The translations under genes and the position numbers were made by a program. From Symbiodinium natans (lineage: Eukaryota; Sar; Dinophyceae; Suessiales; Symbiodiniaceae): DNA of 64,000 nucleotides. The DNA is taken from the NCBI GenBank assembly GCA_905221605.1, contig CAJNDS010002180.1, positions 323,501-387,500 of the forward strand. The letters are read 5' to 3'. Below are positions 30,726 to 40,400 of the stretch, piece after piece. Position 1 is the first letter of the stretch. The number at the start of each line of letters is the position of its first letter. Under the pieces are notes generated by a model. That model had not been told where the DNA came from. It did no database searches and saw only the letters and a list, made by a program, of their open reading frames with translations.

Positions 30726-30893
30726 CTAGGACCCAGAGTAGACCCTCAGGGCTTAGGTTCCTTTCTGAGCCCCGCTCTTTTTAAAGCCAAAAAGGGTACC
30801 CTCTTTATTCCCTAGGTTACTCATTGGGTCGAGTTTGTCCGCCCTTTTGAAACCAAAAAGGTCACCCTTTGTTCTTCCCAGGTTACTTTTAAG
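30726..30893. mobile_element. Family C element with duplicated right half
   Basis: Complete copy 30726-30833 (CTAGGACCCAGAGTAGACCC ... GGTTACTCATTGGGTC), followed at 30834-30893 by a second copy of just its right half (GAAACCAAAAAGG then CCCAGGTTACTTTTAAG). Suggests tandem or template-switch duplication. Confidence 0.8.
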
Positions 30894-30917
30894 TTTGGGT
30901 TTCGATGAGCAAAGCCC

Positions 30918-31051
30918 CCTTGGCCAGATACAGCAGGGTCTAGTGTTGACTAAACAGACTAAACCCTAAACCCTAAACCCTAAACCCTAAACTCTAAACC
31001 CTAAACCCTAATCGTCAGTCAAGACCTCCTTGGCCAGATACAGCTGGGTCT
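30918..31051. repeat. Telomeric insert flanked by 24-bp duplication of exon start
   Basis: CCTTGGCCAGATACAGC followed by A/T and GGGTCT is present at 30918-30941 and 31028-31051, 110 bp apart. Between them lies a CCCTAAA block (30960-31010). The second copy is the start of the RCC1 exon at 31044, so the exon edge was duplicated around the insert. Confidence 0.9.
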
Positions 31052-31108
31052 GGGGGACACCCGCTCGAACATCGGAGAGGAGCGTCCCTTCACGGGCTCA
31101 CGAGGCCG
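31044..31108 (+). CDS. RCC1-type exon (LGLGDTRSNIGEE)
   Basis: GATACAG acceptor and GGCCG|GTAGGG donor. Frame LGLGDTRSNIGEERPFTG. L-G-x-G-D-T matches the end of one RCC1 repeat and start of the next loop, as in G-Q-L-G-L-G-D-T. A decayed duplicate of its acceptor region lies 110 bp upstream. Confidence 0.8.
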
Positions 31109-31265
31109 GTAGGGTTTAGGGTTTAGGGTTTAGGGTTTAGGGTTTAGGGTTTGGGGTTTGGGGTTTAGGGTTTAGGGGGTTTAGGGTTTGGGGTTTAGGG
31201 TTTAGGGTTTAGGGTTTAGGGTTTAGGGTTTAGGGTTTAGGGTTTAGGGTTTAGGGTTTAGGGTC
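31109..31265 (+). repeat. TTTAGGG array
   Basis: About 22 units including several TTTGGGG variants. Starts immediately at the donor of the RCC1 exon; GT of GTAGGGTTTAG is the splice donor. Confidence 0.95.
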
Positions 31266-31288
31266 CTTGTTCCCCTGGTTCTTAGTCT

Positions 31289-31400
31289 TGGTAGCCCAGT
31301 GGTACCCTTTTGCCCTTTCTTTTGGTGCCTAGGTTCCCTTATGAACTAACCAGCCCCCACAAGGGTGCCCTTATTATAATATAGTTTCTGGGCTACCAAG
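31289..31400. mobile_element. MITE-like element, family E copy 2
   Basis: Perfect 12-bp terminal inverted repeats TTGGTAGCCCAG / CTGGGCTACCAA, internal homology to 431-533. Confidence 0.9.
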
Positions 31401-31406
31401 TAGTAG

Positions 31407-31475
31407 GGAATGAGGGAATGAGGGCCCTACATATACCCTTTAAGGGATGGTATAGGTACCTCATTCCCTCATTCC
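31407..31475. mobile_element. Short inverted-repeat element with perfect 17-bp arms
   Basis: GGAATGAGGGAATGAGG (31407-31423) and its exact complement (31459-31475) enclose a 35-bp loop. It abuts the family E element on its right side. Confidence 0.9.
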
Positions 31476-32832
31476 CCTCTAAGAACCAGCCAGTTGTTGG
31501 CCTAGGCAGGAGGGAAGGATGAAGGGTCTAGCAGGCTTAGGGTTTAAGGGTTCAAGGGTTTAAGGTCTTTGGGTTTAGGGTTTCGGGTTGAATGTAGTAG
31601 TAAATGCCCCTAAGCCCTAAACCCTGAAGCCCTAAACCAGCAGAGCACCACCCCACTCTCACCCCCACCCTTAACTGTAAACCCTAAATCCTTCAACCCT
31701 GAAACCTAAACCCTAAACGGCACAAATCACCCTCAACCCTTTGCACCACCCTAAACGGCAAATTTGCCCCTGAAACCCGAAACTACCAACAAGCGACCCC
31801 CAGCCCTAGGCCTGAACCTCCCCTATTCGGGTTTAGGGCTTAGGGTTTAGGGTTTAGGGTTCAGGGTTTAGGGTTCAGGTTCAGGGTTCAGGGTTTAGGG
31901 CTAGGGTTTAGGGGTTAGGGTTTTGGGTTTTGGGTCCTTGTGATGCCACCATCCATTGGCCAGGCTTCATCAACATGCGCCAGACTGGTGAGGCTCGGGG
32001 GGGGGGGGGGGGGGGGGGGGGGGTTTGGGTTTCAGGGTTTAGGGTTTATGGTTTAGGGTTTCGGGTCTAGAGCTTAGGATGGCTCAGTTTTATTTCCTGG
32101 GGTTTATAGGGTTTTGTAGGTTCTAGGGTTTGGGGGTTTTGGGTTCACTCTGGGGTTAAGGGTTTGGCGTTTAGGGATTGTTGGGTTCAATTGTTTATGG
32201 GTTTCGGGGTTTTAGGGTCTGGGCTTCAGTCGGGGGTAAAGTTGTGAGGAGTCTTTGGGGTTCTTTGGATTCCAAAATGTATGAGGGCTTCCAGGACGTT
32301 TTCTTGGTTCAAGGCTCGCTTGTCGCGTAACCAACCCCCAACCTTATCCCGAAACCCTAAACTTTAAACCCTAAACCCTAAACCCTAAACCCTAAACCCT
32401 AAACCCTAAACCCTAAACCCTAAACCCTAAACCCTAAACCCTAAACCCTAAACCCTAAACCCTAAACCCTAAACCCTCCCCCGGAACCCGTTAGTAGTTC
32501 GCCACTCAGGCTTCATGTCGAAGCCTTACCTCCTTTAAAGAGTTTGTTTTGAAGTATGGGGGGCCCTCTTGGGTTGTGCAGGACTGGGAGGATCCAAAAA
32601 TAGAACCCCCCCAAATACTACCCGATACTACTACAGCCGATTCTGCCCCCTTAAAACCCTGAAAGCTCTGTAAATCGTGACCCGGAAGAAGCCCTATAAA
32701 GCCCTTCAAACCCCTATAAATCCCAAGAAGTCCCGGAAAAAAACCCTAGAAAAGCACCATAAAACCCTATAAAGCCCTATAACGCCCCATCAAAACCCTA
32801 GAAGCCGCAAACCCAAAAAACTCCAAGACCCC

Positions 32833-32873
<41 letters not shown>

Positions 32874-32875
32874 AG
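31476..32875. repeat. Telomeric and homopolymer-rich stretch
   Basis: TTTAGGG at 31828-31920, a G26 run near 31998-32023, CCCTAAA array 32358-32477 (about 16 units), GAAACCCTA/TAAAGCCCTA A-rich degenerate sequence 32680-32820 and a C41 run 32832-32872. A block at 31936-31987 (frame HWPGFINMRQ, donor CTG|GTGAGG) is a possible exon. Confidence 0.75.
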
Positions 32876-32947
32876 CTCCTTTCCTGCGAGTCCATGGCCA
32901 CGGCGAGCGCCTTCCGCGGCGGACCAGACTTCACCGGCTCAGCCAGG
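32876..32947 (+). CDS. Exon after poly(C), 24 codons
   Basis: Begins CCCCGAG|C after a 41-nt C tract and is open for exactly 24 codons: LLSCESMATASAFRGGPDFT then GSAR, ending at AGG|GCGCCT (GC donor). Protein-like. Unknown family. Confidence 0.45.
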
Positions 32948-33104
32948 GCGCCTTTCTTTTTTTTTAGGGGGGGGGGGGGGGGTTAGGGTTTATTTGGGGA
33001 ACCCTAAACCCTAAACCCCTAAGGGCTGCTGAGCTTCGAGGGAAGTTGGGAGTTGCGGGCTCTTAGGGTGTAGATAAAACCCTAAATAGAGAAGCCTAGG
33101 GAAG

Positions 33105-33168
33105 CTTTGCCCTGAGCCAAGAACATCTGTTCAACCTGTCCCGTGCCAAGTCGTTGCATCATTTCTGG
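33105..33168 (+). CDS. Exon (FALSQEHLFNLSRAKSLHHF)
   Basis: TAGGGAAG acceptor and TCTGG|GTTTAG donor. Frame FALSQEHLFNLSRAKSLHHF. Helical, protein-like. The donor GT belongs to the first unit of the following TTTAGGG block. Probably upstream of the terminal exon at 33452. Confidence 0.6.
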
Positions 33169-33190
33169 GTTTAGGGTTTAGGGTTTAGGG

Positions 33191-33292
33191 TTGTGCTGTT
33201 CCCCCTATACTAACAGCTCCTTAATGGGATTATAGCGGGGTACTATGATCCCTATTGGGGACTTGTAGTATACGGGGGAAGGGACATCCCAA
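33191..33292. mobile_element. MITE-like element, family A copy 2
   Basis: Left arm TTGTGCTGTTCCCCCTATAC, right arm GGACATCCCAA with family core TCCTTAATGGGATTATAG. Lies inside the intron between exons 33105 and 33452. Confidence 0.85.
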
Positions 33293-33401
33293 TCCATGGT
33301 TTTTTTCCTTAATGCTGACTTTTTGGTCTTTGGGTCCGTGGTACGTACCCTGAACTGTAAACTCCTTGCCGGGCACATGGCCAGCTGGCCTGTGGCATTC
33401 A

Positions 33402-33433
33402 TTGGGATGTTCCCCCGTATACTAACAGTCCAG
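33402..33433. mobile_element. Family A half-element at an exon edge
   Basis: TTGGGATGTTCCCCCGTATA and ACTAACAGTCC match the left arm of family A, but no right arm follows. The next exon begins 19 bp later, so half an element supplies the intron end. Confidence 0.75.
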
Positions 33434-33451
33434 TATAAGGGAGTAGTTCAG

Positions 33452-33584
33452 GTTTGGTGCTGCCGTGGCATCTCGAACCAAGCGTTGGCACTATCGCGTC
33501 CCGAAGCCTTGTGAACTTGTAAAGTCTGCTTGGGTGAAGGGTTCGAAAATTACGGCCAATCCGACGAAAACACCACGACACTAA
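33452..33584 (+). CDS. Terminal exon, basic C-terminus
   Basis: GTAGTTCAG|G acceptor and 43 open codons to a TAA at 33582: FGAAVASRTKRWHYRVPKPC then ELVKSAWVKGSKITANPTKT. Strongly basic. Position just before the start codon at 33857 suggests the end of the upstream transcription unit. Only 272 bp separate it from the next gene, consistent with tight unidirectional packing. Family unknown. Confidence 0.6.
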
Positions 33585-33856
33585 ACCCTAAACCCTAAAC
33601 CCTAAAACCTGAGAACCCAATGCTAAGGGTTCCACCGCAAACCCCCTTATGCAACCCCCCAATCCCTCAACCCCCAACCTAAACCTCAGCCCCGAGTCTT
33701 GAACCTCAGCCTTGTGTCCCACAGCCCTAAACCGCCGCTAGTATGTAGGGTTTAGGGTGTAGGGTGTATGGTGTAGGGTGTAGGGTTTAGGGTTTAGGGT
33801 TTAGGGTTTAGGGTTTAGTGTGAACCTCGCCCTCAACTCTTCACCGGGCAATCGTC
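33585..33856. other. Intergenic spacer with TTTAGGG array
   Basis: Contains CCCTAAA traces (33582-33605), a GTGTAGGG/TTTAGGG array at 33743-33820, and about 35 bp of unique sequence before the next ATG. No TATA box or other promoter is recognisable, as is usual in dinoflagellates. Confidence 0.6.
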
Positions 33857-33944
33857 ATGGGCTCGGCGATGCTGCGGCCGGCGCGCGCCGCGAAGTGCCT
33901 GGGCCTTGCGGCCCTGGCGTGGGCGGCCTCTCGGACCTGGGGGA
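33857..33944 (+). CDS. FKBP gene exon 1: signal peptide
   Basis: ATG followed by MGSAMLRPARAAKCLGLAAL then AWAASRTWG. A basic n-region (RPARAAK), hydrophobic core (CLGLAALAWAA) and small residues form a classic signal peptide or the first part of a bipartite plastid leader. Donor about GGGGA|GTTTAG, again at a telomeric unit. First ATG in a GC-rich island after a stop-terminated upstream gene. Confidence 0.65.
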
Positions 33945-36900
33945 GTTTAGGGTTTAGGGTTTTGGGTTTAGGGTTTGGGGTCTAGGGTTTAGGGTTTAGG
34001 GTTTAGGGTTCAGGGCTTAGGGCTTGGCGAGTTTGGGCATGTAGGGGAATGGTGATGGGAGAGAGCAACCAAAGCCCTGCAAAACTGCACCGTGCCGAGC
34101 CCTTTTAACCCAAAGGCCCGAAGGCCCTTCAGGATTTAGCAGGGTTTAGGGTTTAGGGTTTAGGGTTTAGGGTTTAGGGTAGTTCCGTGGTCCCTTAGTA
34201 TGGGCCCTTCCTTACAAGGGGAGCCCTTTATGTTCCCTCTACAACCCAAAGGCCCATACTTCAGAACCCTTGAAAGGAGGTAAGGGACCATATTAAGGGC
34301 CTAAACCCTAACTCCGAAACCCCAAACCCCAAACAGAGGGGCCCTTACAAGGCGCAGGGTGCATATTCTTTGCTCGTTCATCAACTTGCTCTTCATCCGC
34401 CTGGCACGTTCAGACAACTAGATTCTAGGTAGGAAAGGGGGGACCCTTAGCAGGGAAGCCTTCTTAACCCTCTTCTGGCTCTCTTAAACAGGGACCTTAT
34501 TCAGAGGGTCTATATCCTCAAGGGTCCCCCTAATCCTATCCCCTATAGATTTGTTTAAGAACCCCCAAGAAAATTAATATGGTCATCCCTATATCGCCCT
34601 TACAAGGAAGAATATTTCTTGTTTGTTTGTTGAGGGTTCTTAAGCAGACAGTAGAGGATGTTCTTGAAGGCTAAGATTCTGCGGGCTCGGCTTGACACGC
34701 CATTGAAAACCCAAGACTGTGACTTCGTCTTCGGCTCGGAAGGGTATCAGACGTCAACGGGAAACAGATTGGCTTGTGCGATGTCATGACATGACACATT
34801 CTGGGTTTTGGAGTACTATACTTTTTGACTTTTTTTTGTTCTGGGTTCCCATTCTTTAGCTACTTATACCTTAAAAGTATATACCTTTTTTCCAGGGTCT
34901 GCTCCAGAGGTAGGCATTGTGTCTGTTTGAGAAACCACACAACCATTTGACAAAGAGGCCCTCCGCTGCAAACTCGCAGACAAAGGCACAAGCGACATAT
35001 GAATCAGGGCCAGCATTCGTGCGGCGTGGGTTTGTTTCCACAAACCCTAAACTCTAAACTCTAAACATCTCTAAACCCTAAACCCTAGACCCTAAATCCT
35101 AAACCCTATACCCAGACCCTACACTAAACCCTAAACAAGAACCCTTCGGAGATTGGTTTCGGTGTTAGGGCACTTGGAAGCTCATGGGAAGTTAGGGTAA
35201 ATCCTTTGAAAGGACTTATGACCCTACTTTGAACACCCAAAAAAGAAACCTAGATTAGTTCTAATTTTGGGGATAACTTACCTCAAGTAAGACATGACAG
35301 CATAACAATAGCACAAAAGCACCAAAACCTGGAACCCTAGACCCAATAAAGGCCCTTGACCCTAAACTCAACCCTAAATGAGCCTTGACGCTTGAACCCT
35401 AAACCCTCAGTTCAACCCGAACTTAAGTCCTTTAAACTCGAAATTCTAAACCCCAATTACCCTAAACCCTAAACCCTAATTTCTACCGAGGTGTGGGCCA
35501 TTTGTGCGCTGGAGTCAGAGGCCGCCGTGGTTCCGGGGGTTTATGGGCTTCAGAGGGTTCATAGGGTTCACAGGCTGTGCAGGGCACACCAGGGTTCATA
35601 GGCATTTCTAGGCCGTAAAGGCTGCACAGGGGTTATAGGCTTTATTGGATTTATTGGTTTAAACCCTAAACCCTAAACCCTAAACCCTAAACCCTAAACC
35701 CCTGGGCTCCTGGCATGTTCCAGGCATCCTGCTACAGGAGCTCCATCGTCCCTAGAATACTATTTGCTTCAGAACCCTTCGAAAAGAAAGAATAAGATTC
35801 CCTATATTGTATAAGGAAGATAGGTTTAGGGTTTAGGGTTTTGGGTTTTGGGTTTTGGGTTTGGATTTTGGGGTTTAGGGATAAATCCCCTTAAAACCAG
35901 AAAGGGGCACCCTTCTTAATTCCTAGGCTACCACTGGGTCGAGCAGAGCTTGTGTTCAGCTGAAGTGCTCTCCACTTGGCAGGCGAAACGCAGGTAGTAG
36001 CAGGTGGCTCGTGCTGCTTGTGCGGCCCAGCTAAACCAACCGTATACACCTAAAATATACTTCGAAATGTCTGAACCCTAATCGCGCTAAAGACACACTA
36101 ACAGCCCGAAAAACCCTACAGCCCGAGAAGCCCCAAGCGCTAGACCCTCAACCCTAGACAAATCCCAACCCCCGAACCCTATACCCGAAAACCCTAAACC
36201 CGCAACCCTAACAGAAACCTTAAAGGCCCTAAGCCCTGTACAAACCCTCAAAACCCTGAAAACCCAAAACCCTGAAAACCCTAAACCCTAAACCCTAAAC
36301 CCTAAACCCTAAACCCCACTCCCTAAATGCTAAACCCTAAGCCCTAAATTGCTAAGCCCTAAGCTCCGTAAAAAGACCCCCCTGTGGCCAGGGTGAAGCC
36401 CTAGCATGGCTGCCGTCCCCTGGCGCGCTGCCGCGCCGGGCAGCGCCTGGATCCCTCCAAAAAAACGCAGAGTTTGTTTGGGTTTAGGGTTTAGGATTTC
36501 GGGTTTAGGGCAAAACTTCGTGCAAATGTAGGGTAGATTTGGGGCAAATTTAGGGCCATTTTGGGGCAGATGTGGGGCAAATTCAGGGCAGGTGAAAAGC
36601 AAATTTAGGGCACATTTGGGGCAAGGGAAAATTTACGCAATTTGGGGCATGCAGGGTTTAGGGTTTAGGGTCTAGGGTCTAGGGTTTAGGGTGGTTGGTG
36701 TTAGTGTTCGTGTTCCTGTTCGTGTTAGTGCTAGTCTTACTGTTCGTGTTAGTGTTGCCGTTTGTTTTCGTGTCAGCAGTGTCAGTGCCAGTGTTGGGGA
36801 ATTTTGGTAGGTATTGTAGGTCATTTGGGGTTTTGGGTTTAGGTTATCTGCGGTTTAGGGTTTCGGGTTTCCGGTCCAGGGCTTGCGGCTGTTTGGAATT

Positions 36901-37373
36901 GTACCCGGGCTTAAGGCTTTTAGGTTTTGAGGCGTGCTGGGGGTGTTGTTTTTCAGGCTTTTTGTGTTAGGGCGACAGCTAAGCAGCCAAGGGTTCAGGG
37001 TTTGGGGTTTTGGGTTTCGGGTTTAGGGTTTAGGAGCCCCAAGCCCCCAAACCCCCACATCCCCAAATCCCAAGCCCCCAAACCCCGAAACCCCCAACCC
37101 CCCAAACCCCCAAAGCCCCAAACCCTAGGGTTCAAGGTTTAGGGTTTAGGGTTTAGGGTTTAGCGTTTAGGGTTTAGGGCTTAGCCCGCAAACCCCAAAA
37201 CCCTAGGGCCTGATGGGTACCGGTGCAGCCGTGGTGGCGGCACCACCGGCGCAAGCGCAGTTTGGACTGCCCCTGGGCGACACATTGCAAGCAGAGGGAC
37301 AGAGGGACAGAGAGAGAGAGAGAGAGAGTTATCTATGTATATGTGTTATTATATGTTTATATTATCGATATCG

Positions 37374-37425
<52 letters not shown>

Positions 37426-40400
37426 GGGGTTTAGTAGGGGTTTAGGGCTTCGATCGGGGTTTGGGCAAGACAGAGCGCGAGAGACACACAAAAAAATCAG
37501 AAGTGAGGGGTTTGGGGTTTCTGGGGCCTCGGGGCTTCCCTAAACCCTAAACCCTGAACCCTAAACCCTAAATCCTAAACCCTAAACCCTAAACCCTAAA
37601 CCCTAAACCCTAAACCCTAAACCCTAAACCCTAAACCCTAAACCCTAAACGTTGGTTTTGGGTTTGGGTTTAGGGTCTATTGGAGTACTTGAAGCTTCGT
37701 GAGTACTTGTAGCAAGTAGGGTTCGCAGAGGGCTGTTTAGCTGAACCCTACTTATTGCAACACCCATATGAGTCTTCAAGCTGGGTTCAGGGTTTAGGGT
37801 TTAGGGTTCAGGGAAACCGTGGGGTTAGGAAATTGTTAGCCCTAAACCCTCAACCCTCAACCCTCAACCCTAAACCCTAAACCCTAAGCCCTAAACCTTA
37901 AACCCTAAACCCTAAACCCTAAACCCTAAACCCTAAACCCTAAACCCTAAACCCTAAACCCTAAACCCGAACCCCTGAACCCTAAGGTCTGGGTGAGTCT
38001 GTTCTTCGAAGCCAGGCTGTGAAGCCCCAAGCCGAGCCTTTAAGGGATTATGTAGGGTATCGTGTTTCCCTAAGTCCTAAACCCTAAGCCCTAAACCCTA
38101 AACCCTAAACCCTAAACCCTAACCCCTAACCCTTAAAGCCTAAACCCTACTTAGAGGCTTATAAACAGGGCTTGGGCTTCAGAGTTCTTTCCAGGTTCTC
38201 TGCCGACATTCCGGCTCCGGAGGACGTGGGCGCCGTACCCGCCGATGCGCAGGCACATTGGGTGCAGGGTTTAGGGTCTAGGGGTTAAGGGTTTAGGGTC
38301 TCGCGGGTAGAGTTCCGGGTTGTGGGTGTCTTAGGGTTTAGCATGGATTTGTACAAACCTCACTTAGATGTGGGAGAGGTACTCAAAGTCGGGTTCCCTT
38401 GTAGGTCAAGGGATTAAGCCCCCATGAACCCTAGGCTTGAGCCTCCGGCTCAAGCCGCTGACCGCGCAGGGGTGGGGGGGGTGGGGGGGATGGGGGGGGG
38501 GTGGGGGGGTTGGGCCAGCCTGAAACGGGTAGGGGGGGGGGGGGGGGCGGGGGGGGGGGGGGGGGGGGTGGGGGGTGGGGGGTGCGGTAGGGGGAGGGGG
38601 TGGGGAGGGGGGGGGGGTAGGGTTAAGAGCCCCTATGGGGGGGGGGTAGGGTTAAGAGCCCCTATGCCCTGTGCGAAACCGCCTATGGTCCATGAGTTTC
38701 CGCGGTGTGGGTGGCCTGTTCCTCCACGAAAAAGCTGCCGGGGTACCCCCCCTACCCCTCCGGTCGGCGGACCCAACAACCTCATAAAACTCTAAACCCT
38801 AAACCCTGAACCCCACGAGAACTGGCCATGTGATGAATAGGGTCCTGGGTTGAGGGCTTGAGTAGGTTTGAGGGCCCTAAACCCTAAACCCTAAACCCTA
38901 AACCCTAAACCCTAAACCCTAAACCCTAAACCCTAAACCCTAAACCCTAAACCCTAAACCCTAAACCCTAGCATTTAGGGTTAGGGGTTTGGGGTGTAGG
39001 GCGAGTCTCACACCCTTTTCTCGAAGTTGAGGTTTCCCAAGCACTCAAGAACCTACCTAAGGCTCCTCACGCATTTCCCTTCGCCAATCACGTCTTGGGT
39101 TGTGGGGATCCTTTTAAAGGTCCTTAAGGTGGTATAAGGGCTACCCTAATACCCTAAATCCTAAATCCTAAACCCTAAACCCTAAACCCTAAACCCTAAA
39201 CCCTAAACCCTAAACCCTAAACCCTAAACCCCTAAACCCCTGAACCCTACACCCTATGCTGTAAGCCCCGACCACCGTCAGCTTTTCAGCCTGGCTTAGG
39301 GTTTAGGGTTTCGGGTTTATGGTTTAGGGTTCAGGGTTTATGGTTTAGGGTTTAGGGTAACTCCACAAGCCTTTAAGCCTCCGAAAAGTCCACAGTACTT
39401 GTAGGTATGATGTACAGACTTTAGACCCCAATGTAGGTGTTATTTGTATACCTGTTGCCTTAGGGCTAAGCCCTTGAGCCCCAAACCCTACAGCCGTAGA
39501 GTTCAAAAAACAAATTAGCTGCGTTCAAGCCAAACCCTAAACCCTCAACCCTGAACCCTTTTTAGAATGAATTGAGCTCCTTTCAAGCCAAAACCCTTGA
39601 GACGCCCTAAACCCAAAACCCCAAACCCTAAACCTTAAACCCTAAACCCTAAACCTTAAACCCTAAACCCTAAACCCTAAACCTCAGAAGCCTTACTTAC
39701 GGAAACCTCCTAAGCCTCCCAATCCTCCTAAAGCTCCGACAGCCGCCTAAACCCCCATGTAGGGTTTAGGGTTTAGGGTTTAGGGTTTAGGGTTTAGGGT
39801 TTAGGGTTTAGGGTTTAGGGTTTAGGGTTTAGGGTCCCTAAACCTTCCAAACCCTAAACCCCGAAGCCGAAACCCAGGTCACACCCAGTGGGCTCGCCTT
39901 CAAGAAGCCAAGCTGCATCCGCGGGTGGGGGAGGGTTTAGGGTTTAGGGTTTAGTGTTTAGGGTTTAGGGTTTAGGGTTTAGGGGTTCATGGTACGAATT
40001 AACCAAATTAACTGGGTTTTGAAGTACTATGCTGTATTGCTATTTTGTTCTGGGTTCCGATTCTAGCTACGTATACCTAAACGCATATACTTTGTTTTCC
40101 GTGGTCTACTTCAGAGTAGGGTTAAAGGGCCCATATGTCAGCAGAACTCTTTAAGGGAGGTAAGGGACCATATTTACGAGCCCATGGAACTAGGGGTTTA
40201 GGGTTTTATAGGGGGCGCTTGGAGGTTCATGGTACTTATTAACCAATTATAGCGGTACTTATAACCCACTTATGAGCCCCTTACGTGCCCTATTGTGGTT
40301 ATAAGTATACAGTAGTAAGTACAGTTACAATTGGTGAATAAGTACCATGAACCTCCGAGTGGGTTGGGGGGGTTGGGAACTCCATTACCTTATTTAGCCA

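Larger units (their letters stand above)
34300..35490. other. FKBP intron: MITEs and degenerate telomeric pieces
   Basis: Family B element (34545-34653), family F element (34800-34912), AT-rich spacers, degenerate CCCTAAA (35040-35130, 35330-35480). No exon found except the candidate at 35491. Confidence 0.7.

Noticed and set aside
38424-38795. Gly-rich 123-codon ORF
   Set aside because: Created by the poly(G) tract; no flanking splice or domain evidence.
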